64,000 nt of DNA from Flavobacterium pisciphilum (GTDB lineage: Bacteria; Bacteroidota; Bacteroidia; Flavobacteriales; Flavobacteriaceae), in NCBI RefSeq assembly GCF_020905345.1, contig NZ_JAJJMO010000001.1, positions 2,232,001-2,296,000 on the forward strand, in the 5' to 3' direction. The notes under the pieces were generated by a model. It was not told where the DNA came from, did not search any database, and saw only the letters and a list, made by a program, of their open reading frames with translations. A program made the translations under genes and the position numbers. Shown here piece by piece: positions 21,001 to 29,474 of this stretch (its first letter is position 1; each line of letters opens with the position of its first letter).

Positions 21001-21303
21001 TCAGTTGCAAATAGTGTAGGATATCAAGCTGCTCCAAATAAAGCTTTTATCTATGACGCTTCATTTGTAAAACTAAGAGAAGTATCTATTACCTATAACT
21101 TCCCTAAAAGCATGTTCGAAAATACATTTATCAACGCTGCTTCTTTAAGTCTTTTAGGTTCTAATCTATGGATAATCAGTAAAAATCTACCTTATGCAGA
21201 TCCAGAAAGTGGATTATCTTCAGGAAATAGCTCAAGAGGTTATTCTGTAGGATCTCTTCCAACTACAAGAGATATTGGATTTAACTTAACATTCAAATTT
21301 TAA
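18088..21303 (+). CDS. SusC/RagA-family TonB-linked outer-membrane transporter (first pair)
   Basis: A 1071-residue protein. The signal peptide ends at LTFAQ (residue about 23), followed by the carboxypeptidase-regulatory-like domain (about 24-105, GMPLPGVSVLVKGT) and the TonB plug (about 115-250 with YGSRAANGVVMVTTKKGK). A large 22-strand-type barrel ends DIGFNLTFKF. It imports oligomers captured by its SusD partner, energised by TonB. It is followed 11 bases later by a SusD gene. The N-terminal 130 residues and the leader closely resemble those of the second SusC at 24827. The substrate cannot be told: no glycoside hydrolase, peptidase or sigma/anti-sigma gene is adjacent. Confidence 0.93.
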   Translation: MKLNFNGSLVVLLLLIAQLTFAQERVVSGVVSDNAGMPLPGVSVLVKGTKSGTQTDFDGKYSIKASPSQILVFSYIGMKTQEIAASTSTINTKLSGDALELEGVVVTTAMGIKREKKSLGYAAQQISGKDLSGGAGNTNVANLLSGKAAGVEVSRNNNFGGSTNVVIRGSKSLTGNNQALWVIDGVPIDNSNSNATSQQVGGGGYDYGNNASDINQEDIESINILKGAAATALYGSRAANGVVMVTTKKGKTNDNKIGFTFSSGYTNGTIDKSTFPTYQNRYGSGYGFGSSFLGTGTPDTVDTSNDASDGDIFDNQLVYQWDAFTPFSPNFGKATPWTAAKNGPVTFFNNANTFVNSISLEKSTDRSSLSMSYVNTNQTGILPNSELKKNQLSARFSQKVTDKLTANAYASVTLQSTTGRNSTGYNDNIMGNFRQWWQTNTDVQAQKDVYFASGGQNVTWNWADPTDPAGLKPAYWDNPYFTRYQNYSSDDRTRLFGYASLNYEITPWLSALGRVSLDTYKQLQEERRAVGSIASGFGLSPVDEASGYQRNDINFQEVNYDLMLNFNKKIGSDISLNGVLGMNVRRNDRDNVLSSTIGGLVTPGIYALSNSRLDLPFPKEAKISSGVNGLYAQGSIGYLDTYFVDASIRRDVSSTLPSDNNSYVYPAVSGSFLFSNLVKANWLNLGKFRVNYAEVGNDADALQLNNTYTRVSNFQGQPLYTNALLTPFRSINKNPNLKPERTKSFEVGLEASLLDRRLGFDVTYYKTNSVDQIVSAAVSSASQYTNGVVNGGDIENKGFEIQLYGTPIRTKDFSWEVIINWSNNKSKVISLPNGLDNLQLGSFQSGVTINAAPGEAYGALKGTDYVYTNGQRTIDQSNGKYMITTSSANTIGNVTPDWIGGIRNKFNYKNLSFGFLIDTQKGGDIFSLDMSYGLASGLYKETAIGDMRENGVLNQGVAPDGSPNTVKTKGGSVANSVGYQAAPNKAFIYDASFVKLREVSITYNFPKSMFENTFINAASLSLLGSNLWIISKNLPYADPESGLSSGNSSRGYSVGSLPTTRDIGFNLTFKF

Positions 21304-21314
21304 TACCAAGAAAA

Positions 21315-22820
21315 ATGAAAAAATTAATATATGCTTTAGGAATCTTAATCCTCACAATTTCTTGTGATGATAATGGCCTAACAGATTTAAATGTCGACGA
21401 AAAAAACCCTTCTGTTGTACCCGCAAGCACTCTTTTCACAAATGCAGAAAAAGCACTTACAGAACAACTTGTTAATACGAATGTAAACAGAAACATATTT
21501 AGGTTGGTTAACCAACAATGGACAGAAACAACTTATCTGGATGAATCAATTTACAACTGGGTTACCCGTAAAATCTCCGATAATCACTGGGACAGACTTT
21601 ATGCCGGATCTTTAGCCGACTTAGCTCAAGCAAAAGCATTTCTTGAAAAAGATGTAATCTCCCCTACCGATTTAGAATTCACACAAAAAACAATCACTAA
21701 GAAAAATCAATTGATATTAATTGATATTTTAATGGTTTATACTTATCAAATACTTGTTGACACTTATGGTGATGTACCTTATACTGAATCATTGCAAGGA
21801 TCTGCAAATTACCTGCCAAAATATGATAAAGCTGTAGACATCTACAAAGACCTTATAGTTCGCCTAAACAAAGATATTGCAAACCTAGACACAACATATC
21901 CTGCATTTGGCGATGCTGAAGTAATCTATAAAGATGACTTAGATGCTTGGATTAAATTTGCGAATAGCATTAAATTAAAATTAGGAATTAATCTTAAAGC
22001 ATCAGGTTTAGAAGCTGCAATTGCAGACGCTACAATTATATCAGGTGCCGCAGGCGGATTCACTTCCAATGCTGATAATGCCAAACTACCTTATATGCTA
22101 AACCTTCCTAACACCAATCCACTTTATGTTGATATGGTATTCTCAGGAAGAAATGATTTTGTTGTTGCAAAACCATTTGTTGATGCATTAGTAACATTAA
22201 ACGACCCAAGAAAAACTGCATATTTTAGACCAACTTACAAAGACACAGACCCAGTTACTGGAGACTTAATAACAGTAACAGGCTACAGAGGTGGTATCGT
22301 TGGAACAAAAAACTCACAATCTAAATACACTCATGCTAGCAACAAAATCAAAGCACCAGATTTCAGCGGTACATTGTTAGATTATGCTGAAGTAGAATTC
22401 TTATTGGCTGAAGCTGCAGGAAGAGGAGTAGCCGTAGGAGGTGATGTAGCCTCTCATTATGAAGCTGCAATTAGAGCATCTATGGATGACTGGGGCATAT
22501 CTCCAGCAGATGCTAATGCCTATTTAGCTCAACCAGCTGTTGCTTATGCTACAGCAACAGGAACATGGCAACAAAGAGTAGGTGAACAAGCATGGTATGC
22601 TTTATTCAACAGAGGCTTTGAAGGATGGACTTCTACAAGAAGACTAAACTTCCCTGTTCTTACACCTCCTTCAAACGCAGACGCTGCTGCTGAAGGAAAA
22701 GTACCATCAAGAATGGCATACCCTATCAGAGAACAAACCTTAAATGCAACAAATTATAATGCAGCTGCAACTGCAATTGGAGGAGACAAATTATCTACAA
22801 AAATATTCTGGGATAAATAA
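21315..22820 (+). CDS. SusD/RagB-family surface lipoprotein (first pair)
   Basis: A 501-residue substrate-binding lid for the SusC at 18088. The lipoprotein signal MKKLIYALGILILTISC has the lipid-accepting Cys at residue 17, and an acidic DDN follows, typical of surface-export signals in this phylum. The N-terminal LNVDEKNPS motif and the TPR-like helices with YADVPYTES-type sequence (here DTYGDVPYTESLQGS) place it in the SusD-like branch that starts with NxDPN motifs. The C-terminal R-x-x-YPIREQTLN segment and FWDK end are typical. It forms an operon with the upstream SusC and is closed by a strong terminator. Confidence 0.9.
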   Translation: MKKLIYALGILILTISCDDNGLTDLNVDEKNPSVVPASTLFTNAEKALTEQLVNTNVNRNIFRLVNQQWTETTYLDESIYNWVTRKISDNHWDRLYAGSLADLAQAKAFLEKDVISPTDLEFTQKTITKKNQLILIDILMVYTYQILVDTYGDVPYTESLQGSANYLPKYDKAVDIYKDLIVRLNKDIANLDTTYPAFGDAEVIYKDDLDAWIKFANSIKLKLGINLKASGLEAAIADATIISGAAGGFTSNADNAKLPYMLNLPNTNPLYVDMVFSGRNDFVVAKPFVDALVTLNDPRKTAYFRPTYKDTDPVTGDLITVTGYRGGIVGTKNSQSKYTHASNKIKAPDFSGTLLDYAEVEFLLAEAAGRGVAVGGDVASHYEAAIRASMDDWGISPADANAYLAQPAVAYATATGTWQQRVGEQAWYALFNRGFEGWTSTRRLNFPVLTPPSNADAAAEGKVPSRMAYPIREQTLNATNYNAAATAIGGDKLSTKIFWDK

Positions 22821-22850
22821 AAATAATCTACAAATCCAATACCATTTTAA

Positions 22851-22882
22851 AAACCACCCTTTTTATGGGTGGTTTTTTTTTT
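22851..22882 (+). terminator. Rho-independent terminator after the first SusC/SusD pair
   Basis: A perfect 9-bp stem, AAACCACCC (22851-22859) with GGGTGGTTT (22867-22875), and a 7-base loop, followed by a run of T. It lies 30 bases after the SusD stop and just before the rlmB promoter. Confidence 0.85.
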
Positions 22883-22896
22883 ATAAACATTATATC

Positions 22897-22904
22897 TATA
22901 TTTG
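22897..22904 (+). promoter_or_regulatory. -7 box TATATTTG immediately before rlmB
   Basis: TATATTTG matches the flavobacterial TAnnTTTG consensus and ends only 4 bases before the ATG at 22909. The -33 region is a T-run belonging to the upstream terminator rather than a clear TTG. If this box is used, the transcript starts at or within a few bases of the ATG, making the mRNA leaderless or nearly so. Confidence 0.5.
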
Positions 22905-22908
22905 TCGC

Positions 22909-23643
22909 ATGGAAAAAGAACATCAAATATTCGGAATAAGAGCTATCATAGAAGCGATACAATCAGGCAAAGAAGTAGATAAAGTCTTTATACAAAAAGA
23001 GATCTCTGGAGAATTAATGAAAGATTTGATGAAAGTGATGAAAAGAGCCAACATCAACTTTTCTTATGTTCCTGTCGAAAAGCTAAACAGACTTACCCCA
23101 AATAATCATCAAGGCGCCGTTGCAACAATATCGCCAATTGGATTTATCGAACTAGAACACCTAGTAGATTCAACAGTTGCATCTGGAAACACTCCCCTAT
23201 TTTTAATATTAGATCAAATATCTGATGCAAGAAACTTTGGAGCTATTATTAGAACTGCGGAATGCACCGGTGTAAATGGAATTATTGTTCAAAAGTCTGG
23301 CTCAGCTCCTGTAAATGGAGACACAGTTAAAACATCAGCTGGCGCGGTATTCAATGTACCAATCTGTAAAGTAGAACACATAAAAGATGCTATTTTTTAC
23401 CTTCAGGCTTCAGGAATAAAAACTGTTGCTGCTACAGAAAAAACAGATCAAAATATTTATGATATTACTCTAAATGAACCTGTAGCAATCATCATGGGTT
23501 CTGAAGACAGAGGAATCAATCCCTCAGTTTTAAAAATTGTTGACGAAAAAGCAAAACTACCAATGTTCGGAACAATTGGTTCGCTAAATGTGTCCGTTGC
23601 TTGTGGGGCTTTTTTATATGAAGCTGTACGCCAACGAAATTAA
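22909..23643 (+). CDS. rlmB: 23S rRNA 2-prime-O-ribose methyltransferase, RlmB/TrmH family
   Basis: A 244-residue SpoU/TrmH-family methyltransferase. The frame stays open upstream to 22744, but that part overlaps SusD and the terminator; MEKEHQIFGIRAIIEAIQSG at 22909 is the family start. The N-terminal substrate-binding domain (residues 1-80) is followed by the knotted SPOUT domain: motif 1 DARNFGAIIRTAECTG, motif 2 IIMGSEDRGI, and motif 3 GSLNVSVACGAFLYEAVRQR. It is predicted to methylate a guanosine of the 23S peptidyl-transferase loop (G2251 in E. coli) using SAM. The exact target is by family only. Confidence 0.88.
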   Translation: MEKEHQIFGIRAIIEAIQSGKEVDKVFIQKEISGELMKDLMKVMKRANINFSYVPVEKLNRLTPNNHQGAVATISPIGFIELEHLVDSTVASGNTPLFLILDQISDARNFGAIIRTAECTGVNGIIVQKSGSAPVNGDTVKTSAGAVFNVPICKVEHIKDAIFYLQASGIKTVAATEKTDQNIYDITLNEPVAIIMGSEDRGINPSVLKIVDEKAKLPMFGTIGSLNVSVACGAFLYEAVRQRN

Positions 23644-23727
23644 TCCCCTAAATACATTGCAAGATTAGAAAAGGTGAGTTCTTTTAAAAAAAATTAATTT
23701 CATTTTTCCTCTCTTACATAATAACAC

Positions 23728-23777
23728 AAAGTCTATACTTGCAATTTCTTCAATTGCAAGTATAGACTTTTTTTAAT
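23728..23777 (+). terminator. Strong 19-bp hairpin terminator downstream of rlmB
   Basis: A perfect 19-bp inverted repeat, 23728-23746 with 23752-23770, and a 5-base loop, followed by T-rich sequence TTTTTTT. It is longer than needed for termination. It lies 85 bases after the rlmB stop and is the only clear functional signal in the adjoining gap. Confidence 0.75.
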
Positions 23778-23820
23778 GAAGCCCTATTTTTAAACTTGGC
23801 TCTTTCTATAAAACGACTAT

Positions 23821-23961
23821 TCAACACATAGTCAACCCAAGCTTAATACCTACTCCATTCTTTCCCTTAAAGAAAAAGAAAAAAAACTCCAAAGACACAT
23901 TTGAGCATACAGGAATATTACCTCTCAACCCTACACTAGAAGTTCTATCATTTACAGCATT
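23821..23961 (-). pseudogene. Possible remnant of an outer-membrane barrel protein C-terminus
   Basis: The minus strand carries a 46-codon open stretch without a start codon, ending LGLTMC and stop. It includes SSVGLRGNIPVCSN and a Phe-run from a T-rich tract, and it has the alternating polar/hydrophobic look of closing barrel strands. A neighbouring frame upstream (about 23965-24010) also reads like protein, which would fit a frameshift. It may equally be chance in A/T-rich DNA. No function is proposed. Confidence 0.25.
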
Positions 23962-24088
23962 TTAATCACACTTCGTATGTTTGAAACAAGTTCAAATCTC
24001 ACTTCCTGACATTTGTTATTAAAACTGCCCTTGCTCTCATAAAAAAAATTTCTTCAACAATATGAATTAGCTACAAATTTAAATTCAT

Positions 24089-24190
24089 AAGAAACAAATA
24101 CAACATCTTCTTGATGTTGAAATTCCAGGAATCAACAAAGAAGAATTCCAAAAAGATAGTCTTGAAATTTCATTAAACAATCTATCTTAA
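24089..24190 (+). pseudogene. Possible Hsp20-like gene remnant
   Basis: A 33-codon open stretch without a start, containing LLDVEIPGINKEEFQ and SLEISLNNLS before a stop. The D-V-x-I-P-G-x-x-K-E-x-F pattern resembles the alpha-crystallin/Hsp20 core (family pattern: hydrophobic-PG-hydrophobic-x-K-E-D/E). No flanking Hsp20 sequence is visible. It is a weak call and could be chance. Confidence 0.25.
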
Positions 24191-24826
24191 AATCACACAC
24201 CACGGAATGAGTACATCTTTTTTTTTATCAATTAAAAACATTAAAAAACCACCCAACATACACTTGTTCTTTAAAAAGACTCACAAATACTACTTCAAAA
24301 TTAACAAAAAAAATCTCTCTAAAATAAACACAATGATTACGAATATTGTTTTTCTTTAACAAAAATAACAGTAAATATTAAATCTTCAACTTTAAGAACC
24401 GAAAACCGGCAAAACCTTAAATTAACTAAAATATAAAAACTTTAAACAAGTCTAGCATAGAATACCAATGCTATTTAACATATAAAAAACATATAGCATA
24501 AAAAAAACACAAGCTAAAAATACCTTGATTTAGCTAAAACAGCACTTAAAAACAAAGTGTTTTGCTTTTTTTAACACTAATGAAAACAAATCATTTTAAA
24601 TAAACAAAACTTAATTATAATCAACAAAAAACACAAATAAAACAAAATTACATATATATTTAACTTAATTATAGCTAATAAAGCAAATAATAACCTACAA
24701 AAAAAATACAATTTTAACAAGAAATATAAACTAATTAAGAAATATTTAAATAAATTTCGAGCTAATCATTAGGTAGATTAACAAATTATTAAGATTTTTG
24801 TGAAACTAATTCAAAATATTTAAATA

Positions 24827-27800
24827 ATGAAACTAAAGTTCAATGGATTCTTAGTACTACTATTAGTACTAGTTGCGCAACTAACTTTTGCGCAGGAAAG
24901 AGCTGTTTCGGGTATTGTTTCCGACAATTCTGGCATGCCTTTACCAGGCGTAAGCGTATTAGTTAAAGGGACAAAAACTGGAACACAAACTGATTTTGAT
25001 GGAAAGTTCTCTATCAAAGCTACTTCAAGTCAAGTATTAGTTTTTAGCTACATTGGGATGAAAACCCAAGAGATTACAGCTACTAGTACAAATGTTAACA
25101 TCAAACTAAAAGATGACTCAGTAGAACTTGAAGGTGTGGTTGTAACCGCATTAGGTATCAAAAAAGACGAAAAAAAACTTGGATACGCAGTATCTAAAGT
25201 ATCAGCAGATGAAATCACCAAATCTGGAGAACAAAACGTTCTTCAAGCATTAGCTGGTAAAGCTGCTGGGGTACAAATCATTGGATCTGGAGGAACTCCT
25301 GGTGCTTCTAGTAAAATTATTATTAGAGGTGCTAATACTATTACTGGTACAACCGACCCATTAATAGTAGTTGACGGTATACCAATCGACAATACTACAA
25401 CTCAAACTACAGCTGGTGACAACCCTTTCAATTCAAACTTATCAGGGATTAACAACTCAAACAGAGCATTAGACATCAACCCTAACGATATCGAAAGTGT
25501 TACTGTTCTTAAAGGGCCTGCTGCTGCAGCATTATACGGAGCAAGAGCTGGTAATGGTGTAATCATTTATACTACAAAAAAAGGTAAAAATGGAAAAGGT
25601 ATAGGAATTGATTTTAATACTTCATTAGCAATAGATAGAGTAAGTCAATTACCTTCAAGACAAAACAAATACATACAAGGTACTGTTAATACTGGAACTG
25701 CTCCAGACCCAAGAACACCTCAAAGTTGGGGACCTTCAGCAGCATCATTAGGATTACCTACTTATGATAACGTTGGTAACTTCTTCAAAGATGGATTAAC
25801 ACATACAAATAACATTTCTTTTTACGGTGGAGATGAAAAAGCAACTTTTAGAGCTTCTTATGGTAACGTAACTCAAACAGGGATGATTCCAGAGAGTGGT
25901 CTAAAAAGAAATACAATCAGACTTTCAGGAGATTTAAAACTAAACGAAAGCTGGAAAGCTGGAGCTAGTATGCAATACACTCATACTACTAACACTCTAG
26001 TTCAAAATGGTAGTAATACTTCTGGAGTAATGTTGAGTTTATTACGTTCTCCTATTAATTATGACTTAAGAAATTATAAAGACGAATTCGGAAATAACAC
26101 AAATTATTTCGCAAGTTATGACAACCCATACTTTACTGTAAACGAAAACCCTGCTACAAGTGATGTTAATCGTGCATTAGGAAACATCTTCTTAACTTAC
26201 AGCCATGCTGAATGGTTGTCTTTAACTGCAAAAGCAGGTATCGATGCCTATTCTGATACTCGTAAACAGATATATGCAATTTCATCAAATGGAGATAACC
26301 TAGGAGGAATTGGAGAAGTAGCCTTTAACACCATCACAAACAAAGACTATTATGGTGATTTAATTGCTACAGGTTTATTACCAATAAAATCAGAATGGTT
26401 AAAAATCAACTATACTGCTGGACTTAACTTACGCTCTACACAATATTTAGATATATTCGCAAGAGGTAAAGATCTTTCAGTAAGAGGATTATACAACCTA
26501 AGTAATGCTACAGAATTGTATGCTTCAAACGTAGAAGAAAACACAATTTCAAGAGCAATATTTGCACAAGTAGATTTCGACATTAAAGATCAACTTTTCA
26601 TATCTGGTACGGTTCGTAAAGAATGGTCATCAACTTATGGAGACAATGTTAGAAGCGCTGTATTCCCTTCTGGAACCGCATCATGGATTCTATCAAACAC
26701 TTTTGGTCTAACTAATTTTGTAAAATTAAGTTATGGATACGGAGAAGTAGGTATTGCACCAATTGCTTACCGTACAAAAAGTGTTTACAGTCAACCTAGC
26801 CTTACAGATGGCTTCACTGACGGTTTAAGCTTCCCTTACAATGGAGTAAATGGTATGGCTGTACAAGGTCGTTTAGGTAACCCTGATCTAAAACCAGAAA
26901 GAGTACTAGGTCACGATTTAGGATTAAGTGCTAAGTTCTTAGATAATCGTTTATCAGTAGACTTAAACCTATACTACAAGACATCTAAAGATCTATTAAT
27001 TGACGTACCATTGGCGCAATCTTCTGGTTATGCTTTTCAATATAAAAACGCTGCAGAACTAAGAAACAAAGGTATTGAACTTGAACTAGGTTATGATATT
27101 TTCAAAAAAAGTAACCCATTTCAATGGAACATTAACTTAAACTGGGCTAAAAACGAAAATGAAGTTACAGATATCGCAGGTGGTTTACCAGAAATATCTA
27201 TAGAACCAGCATTTACTTCAATTGGATATTATGCAGTTAAAGGTCAACCACTAGGAAGTTTTTACGGAACAAAATGGTTACGTGATGCAAATGGTCAAAT
27301 AGTTATTGGTACTAATGGTTTAGCCAAATTAGACCCCGTAAAAGGAAACTTAGGAAACTCTGCTCCAAACTGGACAGGTGGAATTAGAAATACTTTCTCT
27401 TTCAAAAGAGTAACATTATCTGCATTATTAGACTTTAGACAAGGTGGTGTAGTTTACAATGGAACTGGAGCTAGATTAAATACAATTGGTGTGTCTGAAG
27501 CATCAGCTGATAGAGAACATACTTACATTATACCTGGTGTAAAAGAAGATGGAACTCAAAATACACAAGAAATCTCTGCTAAAAGTTATTTTCAAAACTT
27601 TAAAGGTGACTCTAGTTTAGCTGCAGCTGAAGAAGCAGTAACAGATGTAAACTGGATTAGATTACGTGATGTAAATATTGCTTACGATTTCAATGTAAAA
27701 CAATTCCCTTTCTTAAGCGCTGCACAAATATCTCTTACTGGAAGAAACTTATGGCTTAACACAAACTATAAAGGAGTAGATCCAGAAACTAGTTTAACAG

Positions 27801-27886
27801 GAGCTGGTTCTAGAATTAATGGATTAGATTATTTCAATAATCCTGGTAGCAAATCATTTATAATGAGTCTACGTGTAAGCTTCTAA
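24827..27886 (+). CDS. SusC/RagA-family TonB-linked outer-membrane transporter (second pair)
   Basis: A 1019-residue protein. The signal peptide ends at LTFAQ, followed by a carboxypeptidase-regulatory-like domain (about 24-105), a TonB plug (about 112-240 with LYGARAGNGVIIYTTKKGK) and a beta-barrel ending SFIMSLRVSF. The first 100 residues and the upstream 65 bases are nearly those of the SusC at 18088, while the barrels differ, so the pair arose by duplication or domain exchange and probably takes up a different substrate. It is followed 17 bases later by its SusD partner. No catabolic enzyme is adjacent. Confidence 0.93.
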   Translation: MKLKFNGFLVLLLVLVAQLTFAQERAVSGIVSDNSGMPLPGVSVLVKGTKTGTQTDFDGKFSIKATSSQVLVFSYIGMKTQEITATSTNVNIKLKDDSVELEGVVVTALGIKKDEKKLGYAVSKVSADEITKSGEQNVLQALAGKAAGVQIIGSGGTPGASSKIIIRGANTITGTTDPLIVVDGIPIDNTTTQTTAGDNPFNSNLSGINNSNRALDINPNDIESVTVLKGPAAAALYGARAGNGVIIYTTKKGKNGKGIGIDFNTSLAIDRVSQLPSRQNKYIQGTVNTGTAPDPRTPQSWGPSAASLGLPTYDNVGNFFKDGLTHTNNISFYGGDEKATFRASYGNVTQTGMIPESGLKRNTIRLSGDLKLNESWKAGASMQYTHTTNTLVQNGSNTSGVMLSLLRSPINYDLRNYKDEFGNNTNYFASYDNPYFTVNENPATSDVNRALGNIFLTYSHAEWLSLTAKAGIDAYSDTRKQIYAISSNGDNLGGIGEVAFNTITNKDYYGDLIATGLLPIKSEWLKINYTAGLNLRSTQYLDIFARGKDLSVRGLYNLSNATELYASNVEENTISRAIFAQVDFDIKDQLFISGTVRKEWSSTYGDNVRSAVFPSGTASWILSNTFGLTNFVKLSYGYGEVGIAPIAYRTKSVYSQPSLTDGFTDGLSFPYNGVNGMAVQGRLGNPDLKPERVLGHDLGLSAKFLDNRLSVDLNLYYKTSKDLLIDVPLAQSSGYAFQYKNAAELRNKGIELELGYDIFKKSNPFQWNINLNWAKNENEVTDIAGGLPEISIEPAFTSIGYYAVKGQPLGSFYGTKWLRDANGQIVIGTNGLAKLDPVKGNLGNSAPNWTGGIRNTFSFKRVTLSALLDFRQGGVVYNGTGARLNTIGVSEASADREHTYIIPGVKEDGTQNTQEISAKSYFQNFKGDSSLAAAEEAVTDVNWIRLRDVNIAYDFNVKQFPFLSAAQISLTGRNLWLNTNYKGVDPETSLTGAGSRINGLDYFNNPGSKSFIMSLRVSF

Positions 27887-27903
27887 TTTTAAATAAAATA
27901 AAA

Positions 27904-29313
27904 ATGAAAAAATATATAAAAAAAATAATTCTCGTAGCTTTTAGCGTTAGCTTACTTGTGAGCTGTCAAACAGAATTAGATGAATTTAATATCAACCCAA
28001 ACGACCCAAACACAAGTAATCCGAAATTATTGCTATCAGCGATGGAGCTTGGAACTTTCCAAACTCACAGCAGTGGAGTAATGAGATATTCAGGAGTTTT
28101 CACACAACATCTACAAGGAACTAGTATAGGTCAATTTGGAGCAGCTGGTTTATATGTTGTAAACGAAGGTGACGTTAACAACGAATGGAATCTTATCTAC
28201 GGAACTACCTTAATGAATGGGCATATCTTGAACCGAGATTTTGCAGCAAACTATCCATACTATAATGGTATTGGACAAATCTTGTCAGCTATAAATTTAG
28301 GATACGCTACAGACATGTGGGGTGATGTACCTTATGATGAAGCTTTTCTTGCTGAAGAAACTGGAAATAAAACTCCAAAATACAATACGCAACAAGAAAT
28401 TTATGACAGAATTCAGGGGCTTCTAGACAAAGCTCTTGCAAATTTCCAAAAACCTGCAGCAAGCAACGAAGAATTACCTTCAAAAGCTGACTTCGTCTTT
28501 GCGGGAGACATAAAAAAATGGACTAAAGTTGCTTATGTATTAAAAGCAAGATATGCTTTAAGATTAACGGCAGTTAATGCTAGCAATGCTCAAAAAGCTC
28601 TTGATTATATAACGCTCGCTGGAATGACATCAAATGGTGATGACGCTAATACATTATTCCTTGACAAACCAAACTCATGGAACCAATGGTTTGCATTTGA
28701 AAACGGCCGTGAGAATTATATCAAAATGGGTAAATATTTTGTAGATAATTTAGTTAATAACAATGACCCTAGATTACCTTTCATGGTAGGTGAAGATGTA
28801 AATGGTGGCTATACTGGGAATGCTGTTGATGATATCGATTCTGTTAAAACATCTTACATAGCAGGTTTTGGTTATCCAGATGATAATACCCAAAATGGTT
28901 TCGCTAGTTCTGCTTGGCAAATTGGAATAGTAACTTACGCTGAAGCTAAATTTATCGAAGCTGAAGCCAAAACTATATTAGGACAATCTGGTCAAACTGC
29001 ATTACAAGATGCTGTAACTGCTTCTGTAACAAAAATTACTGGTACAGCTCCAACAGCACCTTTCTTAGCAGCAGCGACTGCTGATTTTACAGTTGCTGGT
29101 ATAATCCAACAAAAATACATTGCTCTATTCTTAACTATGGAGCCTTACAATGATTACAGAAGAACAGGATTCCCGGCTTTAACTCCAAATCCTAATTCAG
29201 ATACAAAAGTTATCCCAGTAAGACTACCTACTCCATCTGATGAAAGACAATACAACCCTAACGCAACTGTGGTTAGTAATGTTACAACTAAAGTTTGGTG
29301 GGATAAAAACTAA
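27904..29313 (+). CDS. SusD/RagB-family surface lipoprotein (second pair)
   Basis: A 469-residue binding partner for the SusC at 24827. The lipobox LLVSC has its Cys at residue 21, followed by QTELDEFNINPNDPNTS, the N-terminal signature of the SusD-like group with NxNPN. The conserved DMWGDVPYDEAF segment lies near residue 140, and the protein ends KVWWDKN. It is clearly related to, but not a close copy of, the SusD at 21315. It lies in an operon with SusC and ends at a hairpin terminator. Confidence 0.9.
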   Translation: MKKYIKKIILVAFSVSLLVSCQTELDEFNINPNDPNTSNPKLLLSAMELGTFQTHSSGVMRYSGVFTQHLQGTSIGQFGAAGLYVVNEGDVNNEWNLIYGTTLMNGHILNRDFAANYPYYNGIGQILSAINLGYATDMWGDVPYDEAFLAEETGNKTPKYNTQQEIYDRIQGLLDKALANFQKPAASNEELPSKADFVFAGDIKKWTKVAYVLKARYALRLTAVNASNAQKALDYITLAGMTSNGDDANTLFLDKPNSWNQWFAFENGRENYIKMGKYFVDNLVNNNDPRLPFMVGEDVNGGYTGNAVDDIDSVKTSYIAGFGYPDDNTQNGFASSAWQIGIVTYAEAKFIEAEAKTILGQSGQTALQDAVTASVTKITGTAPTAPFLAAATADFTVAGIIQQKYIALFLTMEPYNDYRRTGFPALTPNPNSDTKVIPVRLPTPSDERQYNPNATVVSNVTTKVWWDKN

Positions 29314-29339
29314 TTATAGCGTTTAAACACTATTATTTT

Positions 29340-29379
29340 AACAACCACTCTGTTCAATCAGAGTGGTTGTTTTTTTTAT
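29340..29379 (+). terminator. Rho-independent terminator after the second SusC/SusD pair
   Basis: A perfect 13-bp stem, 29340-29352 with 29359-29371 (AACAACCACTCTG arm), a 6-base loop and a following T-run. It lies 26 bases after the SusD stop codon. The same CCAC/GTGG core is used as in the terminator at 22851. Confidence 0.85.
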
Positions 29380-29474
29380 ATAAACATCCTAAAATAAATC
29401 ATATAGAAATAATTTCAACGATACTTAACAAACATTAAGAGTACATCAAAACAAGAAAGAGTTTTAATTTTCTT

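Larger units (their letters stand above)
23778..24826. other. Noncoding A/T-rich gap between rlmB and the second SusC
   Basis: About 1.05 kb without an intact gene. It contains two weak coding-like remnants (described separately at 23821-23961 and 24089-24190), and otherwise very A-rich sequence, especially 24300-24720. The final 65 bases before the SusC start (24764-24826) resemble the leader of the first SusC gene. No tRNA, repeat array or transposase was recognised. Confidence 0.6.

Noticed and set aside
22744..22908. Longer N-terminus for rlmB
   Set aside because: The added part overlaps SusD coding sequence and the terminator and has no family match.
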